This document shows positions 1 to 7,962 of a stretch of DNA of 64,000 nucleotides, piece after piece. This DNA is from Streptomyces parvus (GTDB lineage: Bacteria; Actinomycetota; Actinomycetes; Streptomycetales; Streptomycetaceae). Positions within the stretch are counted from its first letter, which is position 1. Every line of letters starts with the position of its first letter. The stretch covers positions 1 to 64,000 of the forward strand of contig NZ_BMRY01000008.1 of the NCBI RefSeq assembly GCF_014648875.1, written 5' to 3'. Under the pieces are notes generated by a model. The model ran no database searches. It was not told the DNA's origin and was given only the letters and a program-made list of their open reading frames with translations. A program made the translations under genes and the position numbers.

Positions 1-93
1 CTGCTCGCTCTGCAGGACAGGCGTGAAGTGCAACCAGCTACTCGCTCCCATGCCGGCGAACATACCGAGGACCTGGGACAGGAGCCCGAACAC
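1..93 (-). CDS. Possible 5' end of a membrane protein gene, cut by window edge
   Basis: The minus strand is open from about position 120 to the window edge and has higher G/C at third codon positions than the overlapping plus-strand frame. It encodes a hydrophobic stretch (VFGLLSQVLGMFAGMGASSW) that could be a first membrane helix of a transporter. GTG at 93 and ATG at 63 or 51 are candidate starts, none with a convincing ribosome site. Too little is visible to assign a family, and the segment could also be non-coding. Confidence 0.25.
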   Translation of the reverse strand, partial: MFGLLSQVLGMFAGMGASSWLHFTPVLQSEQ

Positions 94-192
94 AACGGCC
101 AGAAGTGATCGCCCGGACAGCTCCTAGTCGTGCGCGGGTGCTCGCCGACAGTGTTCGCACGATTCCTTGCAGGTGCGGGGCACAATCGAGTA

Positions 193-672
193 GTGAACGA
201 GACGCGCAGAGACCGTGATGCCGAGGGACGGGCGCGCAATGCGCGCCCCCGTGACGGCCTGGGCCGCCCCCTGCCGTACGGGGCGCCGGGCGTCGAGCGA
301 CAGCCGGAGGGGGTCGTCCGGACGCCTCCGGAAACGCTCACGGAGGCGCAGCGGCTGCTGGACGCGGGGATGCCGTTCCATGCGCACGAGGTGTTCGAGG
401 ACGCCTGGAAGTCCGGGCCGGAGGACGAACGGGAGCTCTGGCGGGGGCTGGCCCAGCTCGCGGTGGGGCTGACCCATTCCGCGCGGGGCAACACCGCGGG
501 CGGGGCGCGGCTGCTGCGCCGGGGCGCGGGGGCGCTCGCCCCGTTCGCCGGGTCCGGGCCGTACGGGATCGAGGTCGCCGCGCTGTCCGACTGGGCACGG
601 GAGTTGGCGGTCAGGGTGGAGTCGGGGCCGACGGTGGACGCGGCGGCCGAGGCACCGCGCCTGCGGGGGTAG
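193..672 (+). CDS. DUF309 domain-containing protein
   Basis: This 159-residue protein matches the DUF309 family in its core FHAHEVFEDAWK motif, followed by LWRGLAQLAVGLTHSARGN and a leucine-rich helix. DUF309 proteins are small, all-helical and of unknown function, and the conserved His and Glu residues look like a metal or ligand site. An in-frame start exists at 130, but GTG at 193 is preferred because the extra residues are not family-like. The N-terminal 50 residues are basic and low in complexity. It stands alone on the plus strand. Family assignment is good; role is unknown. Confidence 0.8.
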   Translation: MNETRRDRDAEGRARNARPRDGLGRPLPYGAPGVERQPEGVVRTPPETLTEAQRLLDAGMPFHAHEVFEDAWKSGPEDERELWRGLAQLAVGLTHSARGNTAGGARLLRRGAGALAPFAGSGPYGIEVAALSDWARELAVRVESGPTVDAAAEAPRLRG

Positions 673-759
673 CCCGAAGGCCGGCGCCGGGACCGGGCAG
701 CAGGCGGAAGATCCGGGTCCGCGAACCCGGGGTCCGTACAGCTACTACGATCCGGCTCC

Positions 760-1167
760 ATGAGCACTTCTGACCAGGACCAGGACCAGCGCCGGGACGC
801 CGACGTTCCGATAGCCGACAGCGACGCCGACACCGCCGCGGAGGCTGCTGATGCGCAGGCGGCTGATGCGGAGGGCGACGGGCTCGACGCATCGGACGGT
901 CGGAGGGAGGAGAGACTCACTCCGCGTCAGGCCCGGCGCCTGCGGATCGTGCTCTCCGCGCTGGGCATGGCCGCGATGGCCGTCGTACTCGCGCTGCGCA
1001 TCGCGAGCCGTTCGTCGGTGCTCGTCGTCGGCGTCTACGGGCTCGCGCTCATCCTGTGCGGCGTGATGATCGAGCTGAGCAGGAACGGCCGCACCCGGCT
1101 GGCCAGCTGGCTGCTGGGGGCGGGTCTGCTGGCCGCCGTGGGAACGGACTGGCTGCTGCTTCCCTGA
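760..1167 (+). CDS. Small membrane protein with acidic N-terminus, hypothetical
   Basis: The 135-residue product starts with about 45 residues rich in Asp, Gln and Ala, then a basic segment (TPRQARRLRIV). Three closely packed hydrophobic helices follow, roughly residues 65-80, 85-103 and 112-130. The layout suggests a cytoplasmic charged tail and a small integral membrane domain. I do not recognise a named family. The ATG at 760 follows a weakly purine-rich leader. It has the same orientation as the DUF309 gene upstream and the DUF2264 gene downstream, but is separated from each by about 90-100 bases, so an operon is not evident. Confidence 0.75.
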   Translation: MSTSDQDQDQRRDADVPIADSDADTAAEAADAQAADAEGDGLDASDGRREERLTPRQARRLRIVLSALGMAAMAVVLALRIASRSSVLVVGVYGLALILCGVMIELSRNGRTRLASWLLGAGLLAAVGTDWLLLP

Positions 1168-1194
1168 TCCAGATCGCGACCCTGGCCCCGAACC

Positions 1195-1259
1195 TGATCG
1201 TTTGATCGATTGAGGTCATCTCTGATCGATTCATTGACCCTCCTTGATCGTTCGATCAG
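1195..1259 (+). promoter_or_regulatory. Cluster of TGATCG operator-like half-sites before the DUF2264 gene
   Basis: Within 65 bases there are four TGATCG copies (1195, 1203, 1223, 1245) and one inverted CGATCA (1253). TGATCGTTCGATCA at 1245-1258 is an inverted repeat with a 2-base centre. A second TGATCGTTTGATC at 1195-1207 lies exactly 50 bases upstream. A candidate -35 TTGACC lies at 1234-1239. Such symmetric sites usually bind a dimeric repressor. The regulator is not evident nearby, and I cannot name its family from the site alone. Confidence 0.6.
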
Positions 1260-1268
1260 GATTCCCGC

Positions 1269-3248
1269 ATGAACGCCTCAGCTGGTGACCTTTTCGGACT
1301 CCCTCCGGAAGACCGCACGTCGAGCCCGTACACCGGATACACCCGCGCCCACTGGGAGGCGGCCGCCGACGGTCTGCTGAAGGCCGCCTGGAAGTGGGCC
1401 ACTCCGGGCGGCGCCCGGCTCGACCTGCCCGGACCGCCGTCGCACTCGGGGGTTCGCTCCGACGGCCTGGAGGGGTACGCGCGTACGTTCCTGGCGGCCG
1501 GTTTCCGGGTCGCGGGGGCGGGCGGCAAGGACCCGAACGGTCTGCTGGAGCGGTACGCGGACGGACTCGGCGCCGGGACGCGGACGCCCGGCCGGGAGGA
1601 CGCGGAGTCCTGGCCGCTGATCCTCGACCACCATGTGCAGGGGCAGCCCATGGTGGAGTCCGCGTCCGTGGCCCTCGGCCTGCGGCTCACCCGGCCCTGG
1701 CTCTGGGACCGGCTGGCACCGGACGTACAGGACCGGGCGGAGCAGTGGCTGCGGGGCGCGCTGCGGCATGTTCCGGCGGGCAACAACTGGTACCTCTTCC
1801 CGTACACCGTCGCCGGGTTCCTGGAGTCGGTGGGCCGGGGCGACGCGGAGACGGTCCGGGCCCGGGAGCGGGCGTCGGAGCTGCTGGAGCACTGGTACCG
1901 GGGCGACGGTTGGTACGCCGACGGGGACGGGCGCGCCTTCGACCACTACAACGGCTGGGCGCTGCACCTGTATCCGCTGTTGGATGCCCATCTGGCGGGC
2001 GACGAGAAGGAGTCGGCGCATCACGGGGCGCGGCTGCGCGAGCATCTGGAGAGCTTCTCGCTGATGTTCGGCGGCGACGGGGCCCCGCTGTACTTCGGGC
2101 GCTCGCTGACCTACCGTTTCGCGGCGAGCGCGGGGGTGGGTCTGGGCGCGGTCACCGGGCATACGCCGCTCGCCCCGGGGGTCTCCCGGCGGGTGGTCAG
2201 CGGGTCGCTGCGGTACTTCCTGGAGCGCGGCGCGGTCGGGAACGACGGGCTGCTGAACCTCGGCTGGCACGGTCCGCACACGGCGACGCTGCAGAGCTAT
2301 TCCGGTCCCGCGTCCCCCTATTGGGCGTCGAAGGCGTTCGTGGCTCTCCTGGCACCGGCCGAGCATCCTTTGTGGGTGTCGCCGGAGGAGGCGGCTCCGA
2401 GCGAGGGCCCCGACCGGGTGCTGTCCGTTCCGGCGGCGGGCCTTCTGGTGCAGTCGACGGGGGCGGACGGCGTGGTGCGGCTGCACAACGACGGCAGCGA
2501 CCATGTCCGCCCGGACGAGGGCGAGTCGGCGGCCGACGAGGACCCGCACTACGCGCGCCTCGCGTACTCGACCGTGGCCGGGCCGACCTCGGTGGAGAAC
2601 ACGGCGGACAACCATCTGTCGGTGACGGTCGGCGGGGCGCGCAGTGCCCGGAGGCGTATCCGTCCGCTGGGGTCCGGACACGGTGACGGCTGGGGGTGGG
2701 CGGCCTCCTGGCATCTGCCGGTGTTCCCGGCGGGCCCGTCCACCGTCCCCGGGCTGCATGTGGAGAGCGTGACCGTGGCGCGGGGCCGCCACGAACTGCG
2801 GGTGCACCGGGTGCTGGGCGCGCCGGACGGGGCGCGGGCCGAGCTGACGGGCTGGGCGACCGACCCGGGCGGTCCAGTGCGTTCACTGCTGCGGGGCCTG
2901 CACGGGTGGGAAGCGCCCGAGGAGGTACGGGCCCCGCTGGGCACGGCGTTCGCGCGCTGGGCGACCGTGCCCCGGCTCGGCGCCGAGGTGACCGGCACGG
3001 CGGTTCTGGTTGCCCTCGCCTCCCTCACCGCCGATCCGGAAGCCGCTCTGCCGGCCGGGGCGTCGGACGAGGTGGTGGGGGACGGAGTGGTGGACGGGGT
3101 GGAGGTGGCTGGTGACACGGTCACCGTGCGCTGGGCGGAGGACGGGGCGCGGACGCGTATCGCCTTCGGTCGGGGCACGAGGCCGGTGCCGGTGACGGTC
3201 GATCAGGGGGTGCCGGTCGATCACGGGGTGACGGTCAATCACGGCTAG
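1269..3248 (+). CDS. DUF2264 domain-containing protein
   Basis: The 659-residue product carries the DUF2264 hallmarks. These include an early Y-T-R-x-HW segment, SDGLEGYARTFL near residue 65, repeated Trp/Tyr-rich motifs (NNWYLFPYTVAGFLE near 175, FDHYNGWALHLYPLL near 225), and a C-terminal beta-rich region. The helical part resembles the alpha/alpha barrels of heparinase- and GH88/105-type enzymes, so a role in uronate-type polysaccharide use is an inference. AGGA eight bases before the ATG supports the start. The upstream TGATCG cluster suggests inducible control. The last 18 residues are an imperfect repeat encoded by three 18-base units. Confidence 0.85.
   Translation: MNASAGDLFGLPPEDRTSSPYTGYTRAHWEAAADGLLKAAWKWATPGGARLDLPGPPSHSGVRSDGLEGYARTFLAAGFRVAGAGGKDPNGLLERYADGLGAGTRTPGREDAESWPLILDHHVQGQPMVESASVALGLRLTRPWLWDRLAPDVQDRAEQWLRGALRHVPAGNNWYLFPYTVAGFLESVGRGDAETVRARERASELLEHWYRGDGWYADGDGRAFDHYNGWALHLYPLLDAHLAGDEKESAHHGARLREHLESFSLMFGGDGAPLYFGRSLTYRFAASAGVGLGAVTGHTPLAPGVSRRVVSGSLRYFLERGAVGNDGLLNLGWHGPHTATLQSYSGPASPYWASKAFVALLAPAEHPLWVSPEEAAPSEGPDRVLSVPAAGLLVQSTGADGVVRLHNDGSDHVRPDEGESAADEDPHYARLAYSTVAGPTSVENTADNHLSVTVGGARSARRRIRPLGSGHGDGWGWAASWHLPVFPAGPSTVPGLHVESVTVARGRHELRVHRVLGAPDGARAELTGWATDPGGPVRSLLRGLHGWEAPEEVRAPLGTAFARWATVPRLGAEVTGTAVLVALASLTADPEAALPAGASDEVVGDGVVDGVEVAGDTVTVRWAEDGARTRIAFGRGTRPVPVTVDQGVPVDHGVTVNHG
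3191..3244 (+). repeat. Three 18-base tandem repeats at the 3' end of the DUF2264 gene
   Basis: Three consecutive 18-base units at 3191-3208, 3209-3226 and 3227-3244 differ by one or two bases each. They encode the last residues of the protein (VTVDQG, VPVDHG, VTVNHG). The stop codon follows immediately, so copy-number change would only alter the tail. Confidence 0.8.
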
Positions 3249-3260
3249 GGACTCCCCCGG

Positions 3261-3290
3261 TCCCTACGCGTCCCTACGCCTCCCTACGCG
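3261..3290 (-). repeat. Three 10-base tandem repeats spanning the lutC stop codon
   Basis: Units tccctacgcg, tccctacgcc and tccctacgcg follow each other without gaps. The third contains the lutC stop codon on the minus strand (3284-3286). The first two duplicate that stop region beyond the gene, as if generated by slippage. Confidence 0.8.
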
Positions 3291-3916
3291 TCCGTGCGGA
3301 TCACCACCACCAGCGTGCGGGGACCGTGGACGCCCTCCACCCGCTCCAGCTCGATGTCGGAGGTGGCGGACGGTCCGCTGATCAGCGTCGTCGGCCGTTC
3401 GGGCGCCAGGCGTGCCACGGCCTCGGGCACGCCCGCCTCCACGGTGGAGAGGTCGACGACGCACACGTGCAGATCGGGAACGAGGGACAGCGCCCGGCGG
3501 CCCTGGTCGGGCGAACCGTCCAGGAAGATCGTGCCGGTCTCGGCACAGCCGGCGGCCGATGCCGTCACCACCGCGTCCAGGGCGTCGAGTTGTGCGGGCT
3601 GGACGTCGGGGTGGTCCTGCCGCACCTCGCCCTCGTACCCGGAGAGCCAGCGCGCGTCCAGTCCGGCCGGCACGCCGATGCGACGCACGCCGAACTCCCG
3701 CAGGACCCCGCCGATGACCTCGGCGGTGCGGTCCGCCGTGCAGGGGTGCACCCGTGCCTTGTAGTCGAGGAGCCGGTCGGTGAACAGGGCGAGGCGTTCG
3801 GCGTCGGGCAGGGCGCGGCCGGTGCGGTAGTCGCGCGGGGCGACGACGGGGGGCGTCGGGGCCAGCGCGAGGGCGTCGCGGATCCGGCCCAGCACGGTGT
3901 CGCGGGCGCTGCTCAT
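3284..3916 (-). CDS. lutC: LutC/YkgG family protein, LUD domain
   Basis: The 210-residue product is a LUD-domain (lactate utilisation) protein. Features are the N-terminal RDTVLGRIRDAL segment, GVRRIGVPAGL near residue 80, AETGTIFLDGSP near 125, and SGPSATSDIELERVEGVHGPR near 185. In Bacillus LutC is the third component of the LutABC complex that oxidises L-lactate to pyruvate. Its ATG overlaps the lutB stop by four bases (ATGA), which implies translational coupling. It is the last gene of the minus-strand operon and converges on the DUF2264 gene. Confidence 0.92.
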   Translation of the reverse strand: MSSARDTVLGRIRDALALAPTPPVVAPRDYRTGRALPDAERLALFTDRLLDYKARVHPCTADRTAEVIGGVLREFGVRRIGVPAGLDARWLSGYEGEVRQDHPDVQPAQLDALDAVVTASAAGCAETGTIFLDGSPDQGRRALSLVPDLHVCVVDLSTVEAGVPEAVARLAPERPTTLISGPSATSDIELERVEGVHGPRTLVVVIRTDA

Positions 3917-5475
3917 GTCGCGTCCTCATCGTCGTGGTCGGTGTTCTGCTCGGTGTTCTGCTCGGTGTTCTGCTCGTCGGCCGCGGCCCGCAGGGCGGCC
4001 CGGCCCTCCTCGGAGGCGAACCAGGAGCGGAAGGTCTCCCGGGGCGGGGCCGCGGTGTCGCGGCTGTCGCTCCAGCCGCTGAGCGGTGGGGGCAGCCGTG
4101 AGATGGTCCCGTCGCGCCCCGCGACGACCCGGCCGAGCGCGGACGCCTTCTGTGCAGCGGTGTACAGGGCCGGGCGGCGCATCACGGCGGCGGCCGCCTT
4201 CATCGCAAGCTTCTCCGGGGTGACGCCGGTCTGTTCGGTGTGCTGGTGGCGCAGTTCCACCAGTAGCGAGGGGATGTCGATCTTGACCGGGCAGGCGTCG
4301 AAACAGGCTCCGCAGAGGCTGGAGGCGTACGGCAGGGAGCTGTTGGGGTCGTCCTTCGCCGCGTGCATGCCGGCCAGTTGCGGGGTGAGGACGGCGCCGA
4401 TGGGGCCGGGGTAGGTCGATCCGTAGGCGTGGCCGCCGGTCCGCTCGTACACCGGGCAGACGTTGAGGCAGGCCGAGCAGCGGATGCAGTTGAGGGCCGT
4501 CCGTCCGATCGCGTCGGCGAGGGCGGCGGTGCGTCCGTTGTCGAGGAGGACCAGGTGGAAGTCCTGTGGTCCGTCGCCGGGCGTCACTCCGGTCCACAGG
4601 GAGGTGTAGGGGTTCATCCGCTCCCCCGTGGAGGAGCGGGGCAGGAGCTGGAGGAAGACCTCCAGGTCCTGGTAGCGCGGGAGGATCTTCTCGATACCCA
4701 TGACGGTGATGAGCGTCTCGGGCAGGGTCAGGCACATGCGTCCGTTGCCCTCGGACTCGACGACGGCCAGCGTGCCGGTCTCGGCGATGCCGAAGTTGGC
4801 GCCGGAGACGGCGACCTTCGTGGTCAGGAACTTCTCGCGGAGGTAGCTGCGCGCAGCGGCGGCGAGGTGGGCGGGGACGTTGTCCAGGTCCGGGTCGACG
4901 CCGGGGATGTGGTCGAGGAAGATCCGCCGGATCTCGTCCCGGTTGCGGTGGATGGCGGGGACCAGGATGTGCGAGGGCTTGTCGTCGGCGAGCTGGACGA
5001 TGAGTTCGGCGAGGTCGGTCTCGTACGGGGTGATGCCGACGGACTCCAGATGCTCGTTGAGTCCGATCTCCTGGGTCGCCATCGACTTGACCTTGATGAC
5101 CTCGTCGCTGCCCGTGGCTGTCACGAGGCGGGCGACGATCGCGTTGGCCTCGGCGGCGTCGCGCGCCCAGTGGACGGTGCCGCCGCGCTCGGTGACCTTG
5201 CGCTCCAGTTGTTCGAGCAGTTCGGGCAGCCGGTTCATGGCGTCGGTCTTGATGGCGGAGCCGGCGTCGCGCAGGGCTTCCCAGTCGGGGACTTCGCCGG
5301 TGACGTTCAGGCGTTTGGCGCGGATGGTGCCGGTGGCGCGGCCGAGGTTGCGGCGGAGCTGGTCGTTGCCCAGTTCGTCGTGGGCGGCGCGGGGGAAGGC
5401 CCGGTCGCCGCGGAGGTTGCCGGTGCCGTACGGGGAGCGGGGCGGCGGGGCGGGCATGCCGAGGAACGTGCTCAT
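3913..5475 (-). CDS. lutB: LutB/LldF iron-sulfur protein of lactate oxidation
   Basis: The 520-residue protein has a LUD domain in the first two thirds (VKSMATQEIGLNEHLE, SGANFGIAETGTLAVVESEGN). It is followed by a ferredoxin-like domain with two cysteine motifs, CIRCSACLNVCPVY near residue 330 and CGACFDACPV near 388, expected to hold two 4Fe-4S clusters. It transfers electrons from lactate within LutABC. The ATG at 5475 overlaps the lutA stop (ATGA). A longer in-frame extension to 5616 overlaps lutA and is rejected. The C-terminus carries EQNT three times, encoded by a 12-base tandem repeat, which is not a family feature. Confidence 0.93.
   Translation of the reverse strand: MSTFLGMPAPPPRSPYGTGNLRGDRAFPRAAHDELGNDQLRRNLGRATGTIRAKRLNVTGEVPDWEALRDAGSAIKTDAMNRLPELLEQLERKVTERGGTVHWARDAAEANAIVARLVTATGSDEVIKVKSMATQEIGLNEHLESVGITPYETDLAELIVQLADDKPSHILVPAIHRNRDEIRRIFLDHIPGVDPDLDNVPAHLAAAARSYLREKFLTTKVAVSGANFGIAETGTLAVVESEGNGRMCLTLPETLITVMGIEKILPRYQDLEVFLQLLPRSSTGERMNPYTSLWTGVTPGDGPQDFHLVLLDNGRTAALADAIGRTALNCIRCSACLNVCPVYERTGGHAYGSTYPGPIGAVLTPQLAGMHAAKDDPNSSLPYASSLCGACFDACPVKIDIPSLLVELRHQHTEQTGVTPEKLAMKAAAAVMRRPALYTAAQKASALGRVVAGRDGTISRLPPPLSGWSDSRDTAAPPRETFRSWFASEEGRAALRAAADEQNTEQNTEQNTDHDDEDAT
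3941..3976 (-). repeat. Three exact 12-base tandem repeats in the lutB 3' end
   Basis: The unit gtgttctgctcg occurs three times without change at 3941-3952, 3953-3964 and 3965-3976. On the minus strand it encodes EQNT x3 about a dozen residues before the LutB C-terminus. Because the unit is a multiple of three, copy-number change keeps the frame. Confidence 0.9.
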
Positions 5476-6239
5476 ACGGAGGCCTCCGTCAGGACGTCGG
5501 GCGTGGTGCGGGTCGCGGCGAGGATCCGGGCGAGGTGCAGAGTGCGGGTGCCGGACCGGATCCGGGAGAGCCCGCCGCCGATGTGCATCAGACAGGAGGA
5601 GTCCCCGGCGGTGCACACCTCGGCCCCGGTGGCCGTGATGCTGTCCGTCTTGTCGTGGAGCATCGCGGTGGACGTCTCGGCGTTCTTGAGCGCGAAGGTG
5701 CCGCCGAAGCCGCAGCAGGAGTCGGCGCCGGGCAGCTCGACGAGGTCGATGCCCTCGACCGCGCGCAGGAGTCGGAGCGGTTTGTCACCGACGCGCAGCA
5801 GCCGCAGGGAGTGGCAGGTGGGGTGGTACGTCACCCGGTGCGGGAAGTAGGCGCCGACCCCGGTCACGCCGAGGACGTCCACGAGGAGTTCGGAGAGCTC
5901 GTACGTCTTCGCGGCGACGGCGTCCACTCCGGCGCAGAGCGCGGCGTCCCCGTAGCGGTCGGCTACGGTCCGGTGCTGGTGCCGGACGGAACCGGCGCAC
6001 GAGCCCGACGGCATCACGACCGCCTCGATGGAGGGGTCCCCGAACCCGTCCGCGAAGTTGCGTACCAGGGGCACGGGTTCACGCTGGTAGCCGGTATTGA
6101 TGTGCATCTGCCCGCAACAGGTCTGCCCCGGCGGGAACACGACGTCGTGGCCCAGGCGCGTGAGCAGGATCGCGGTTGCCTTCACCGCGTCGGGGAAGAG
6201 CGTGTCTCCCAGACAGGTGGCGAAGAGTCCGATGCGCAT
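5472..6239 (-). CDS. lutA: LutA/LldE (Fe-S)-binding protein of lactate oxidation
   Basis: The 255-residue protein contains two CCG-type cysteine-rich domains (PF02754 type): FPPGQTCCGQMH near residue 40 and PGADSCCGFGG near 175, with further cysteines in PSGSCAGSV and TYHPTCHS. These domains coordinate Fe-S clusters in LutA, LldE and heterodisulfide reductase subunits. It is the first gene of the lutABC operon. The palindrome TATGGTCGGACCATA lies about 40 bases before its start, which places it under the adjacent GntR regulator. Confidence 0.93.
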   Translation of the reverse strand: MRIGLFATCLGDTLFPDAVKATAILLTRLGHDVVFPPGQTCCGQMHINTGYQREPVPLVRNFADGFGDPSIEAVVMPSGSCAGSVRHQHRTVADRYGDAALCAGVDAVAAKTYELSELLVDVLGVTGVGAYFPHRVTYHPTCHSLRLLRVGDKPLRLLRAVEGIDLVELPGADSCCGFGGTFALKNAETSTAMLHDKTDSITATGAEVCTAGDSSCLMHIGGGLSRIRSGTRTLHLARILAATRTTPDVLTEASV

Positions 6240-6279
6240 GGGGGCCTCCCTGGTCGGATTCAGTTGTGGTTGAGGTTTC

Positions 6280-6294
6280 TATGGTCGGACCATA
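6280..6294 (-). promoter_or_regulatory. GntR/FadR-type operator upstream of lutA
   Basis: TATGGTCGGACCATA is a 15-base palindrome around one central base. Its core TGGTCGGACCA fits the TNGT-N3-ACNA consensus of the FadR subfamily, which includes LldR-type lactate regulators. An identical 11-base core occurs at 7214-7224 before the regulator gene. Confidence 0.8.
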
Positions 6295-6393
6295 CTAGGT
6301 GCGGGTGGCTGAAGGGAACGTCCGGCGTCGTGTGGCGCGCTGCCGAAGTCGGGCGAAGCGGACGGTTGGTGGGGGCCAGTGGGGCCGACGGGG

Positions 6394-7155
6394 TCAGCGG
6401 GGGCCGTCGGGGCCGTCGGGGCCGTCGGGGCCGTCGGGGCCGTCCACCAACGTCCCGTGCAGCCCTCGGATGTGCCACTCGACCAAATCCGCGGCCTCCG
6501 GGCCGCTCCCCTCCCGGACCAGGGTGAGCAGCGTCCGGTGCTCGGCGTTGAGAGCGCGGGCGGTGGCAGGCCAGTCCTCGACGGCTTCCAAGGCACGCAG
6601 GATCAGCGGCCGGACGGACTCGCGTACGGCAGAAGTCAGTGTGGACGTCAGAGCGTTGCCGGAGCTGCGGGCGATGAGCACATGGAAGCGGGTGTCCAGA
6701 TCGTTGAAGGCACTCACGCCGATCCCCGGTTCCGCCATCCCCGCCACCAGCTCAGCCGCCTCGTCGAGGTCCTCGATCGGGGCGTGACAGGCGGCGCCCT
6801 CGAAGCTGGACCGCTCAAGGACCACCCGGGCCTCCAGTACGTCGTGGAGGCTGTAGCTGCCGAGGGCGAAGTGCAGGCGGAGCAGTCGGCCCAGGGCGTC
6901 GTCGGGGTTGCGTACGATCCGGGCTCCGGCGTCGGGCCCCCGGCCGGGCTGCGCCACCAGGACGCCGACGGTCTCCAGCACCCGCAGCGCCTCGCGCAGG
7001 GCGGAGCGGCTGACGCCGAGCACCGGAGCCAGCTCCCGTTCGGGCGGCAGCCGGTCACCGGCCCGGAGCTCGCCCGCGACAACCCGTTCCTCGATGCTGC
7101 GGAGCACGAGCTCATGGGTACGCGACTGCTGCACGGGCTGCCATTCGACGGGCAT
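6394..7155 (-). CDS. FadR/GntR-family transcriptional regulator, probable lut regulator
   Basis: The 253-residue protein has an N-terminal winged helix (RSIEERVVAGELRAGDRLP, then VLGVSRSALREALRVLE, residues about 15-75). An all-helical FCD ligand-binding domain follows, with the metal-binding histidines expected of FadR-type sensors (ARSSGN, RTLL, EWHIRGLHGT). By position and operator it most likely represses lutABC in the absence of lactate and controls itself. The C-terminal tail is a run of Asp-Gly-Pro triplets encoded by a 9-base tandem repeat, outside the folded domain. Confidence 0.88.
   Translation of the reverse strand: MPVEWQPVQQSRTHELVLRSIEERVVAGELRAGDRLPPERELAPVLGVSRSALREALRVLETVGVLVAQPGRGPDAGARIVRNPDDALGRLLRLHFALGSYSLHDVLEARVVLERSSFEGAACHAPIEDLDEAAELVAGMAEPGIGVSAFNDLDTRFHVLIARSSGNALTSTLTSAVRESVRPLILRALEAVEDWPATARALNAEHRTLLTLVREGSGPEAADLVEWHIRGLHGTLVDGPDGPDGPDGPDGPR
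6400..6444 (-). repeat. Five exact 9-base tandem repeats in the gntR 3' end
   Basis: The unit ggggccgtc is repeated five times at 6400-6444, with degenerate copies on the distal side to about 6370. It encodes (Asp-Gly-Pro)n at the C-terminus of the regulator. The stop codon is at 6394-6396, so repeat expansion changes only the tail length. Confidence 0.9.
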
Positions 7156-7211
7156 CCGTCACTCCCTGCCTTCGGCCGGATCCGGACATGCAGCCTATGT
7201 CACCCGGAACA

Positions 7212-7226
7212 TGTGGTCGGACCACA
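7212..7226 (-). promoter_or_regulatory. GntR/FadR-type operator upstream of the regulator gene
   Basis: TGTGGTCGGACCACA is a perfect palindrome around one central base, 57 bases before the regulator start. Its core is identical to the site before lutA, which supports autoregulation by the same protein. Confidence 0.78.
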
Positions 7227-7297
7227 GAGCCGATGGGAGTTCAGGCCCGCGTCAGCGGGAGCTGAGGACGAGGACGGAGGGCGGCGAGCGACTGGCA

Positions 7298-7335
7298 CGC
7301 TATCGCGTAGTGGGGCGCGCTATCGCGTAGTGGGG
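7298..7335 (-). repeat. 20-base direct repeat across the DUF3040 stop codon
   Basis: An 18-base unit (cgctatcgcgtagtgggg) occurs at 7298-7315 and 7318-7335, a 20-base period. The second copy contains the DUF3040 stop codon (7320-7322) and the first lies just beyond it. Confidence 0.85.
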
Positions 7336-7607
7336 ATGTCCCGCCCGTGCAGGCGCCCGCGCTGCGGGTCGAAGAGGTGGGCGGCCGCTCCGGTCACGAC
7401 CAGGCCCGTCGCGATCAGGAGACCGTGACCCACGGCGATGCCCATGCCCAGAGCGGCCAGTCCGACGGCGAGCCACAGCCAGGCGTTTCGGCGACGGTAC
7501 TCGCGCGGGGGGCGCGGGGTCCCTTCGGACATCGCTTCGGCGAACCCGGGATCGTCGTGACGCAGCTGCTCCTCCAGATCGCGCAGCCGCTCGTCGTACG
7601 TGGGCAT
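7320..7607 (-). CDS. DUF3040 domain-containing membrane protein
   Basis: The 95-residue protein begins with the DUF3040 signature (DERLRDLEEQLRHDDPGFAEAM), a cytoplasmic helix common in actinobacteria. Two hydrophobic helices follow at about residues 42-57 and 59-78, then a short basic tail. Function is unknown; many such proteins sit near cell-wall or stress genes. It stands alone between the GntR regulator and the two-component system. Confidence 0.85.
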   Translation of the reverse strand: MPTYDERLRDLEEQLRHDDPGFAEAMSEGTPRPPREYRRRNAWLWLAVGLAALGMGIAVGHGLLIATGLVVTGAAAHLFDPQRGRLHGRDIPTTR

Positions 7608-7962
7608 GGTGTCTCCCTCCCGGTACGGAATCCTTTCGGCTCCTCACGGGACCCGGTCCCCGCGGTTCGGCACGGGAAGGGCCCCCGGGCCCTGGACCTC
7701 ATGGTCGTCGGAGAGGGCAGGTGCGGACCATCAGGGGGAGCACCCATATCCGGGGGTGCGCACCATGCAGACGAGAACGGCGCGGCCCGGGCGGAGGCAC
7801 ACCGGGCCGACGCACGCTCGCCCGGTGGCGCCGCCGGGCAGCGTGCACACCGTGGCCGGGCGATGGCATACGTCCCGGCCGCAGCGGCGATAGTGGAGGC
7901 TGTCAGCGCGCCCGTACGACCCGACCCCGTACGCCCCGACCCTTTGAAGGAGCCGTTCGACC
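7608..7962 (+). other. Intergenic region before the two-component system
   Basis: No gene is convincing in these 355 bases. The region separates the minus-strand DUF3040 gene from the plus-strand sensor kinase and must hold both promoters. An imperfect hairpin (acccatatccgggggt) lies near 7742-7758. AAGGAG about ten bases before position 7963 is the kinase ribosome site. No clear -35/-10 pair stands out. Confidence 0.4.

Noticed and set aside
3191..7335. CRISPR array
   Set aside because: Repeats are contiguous, short (9-20 bases), of different sequence and have no spacers.
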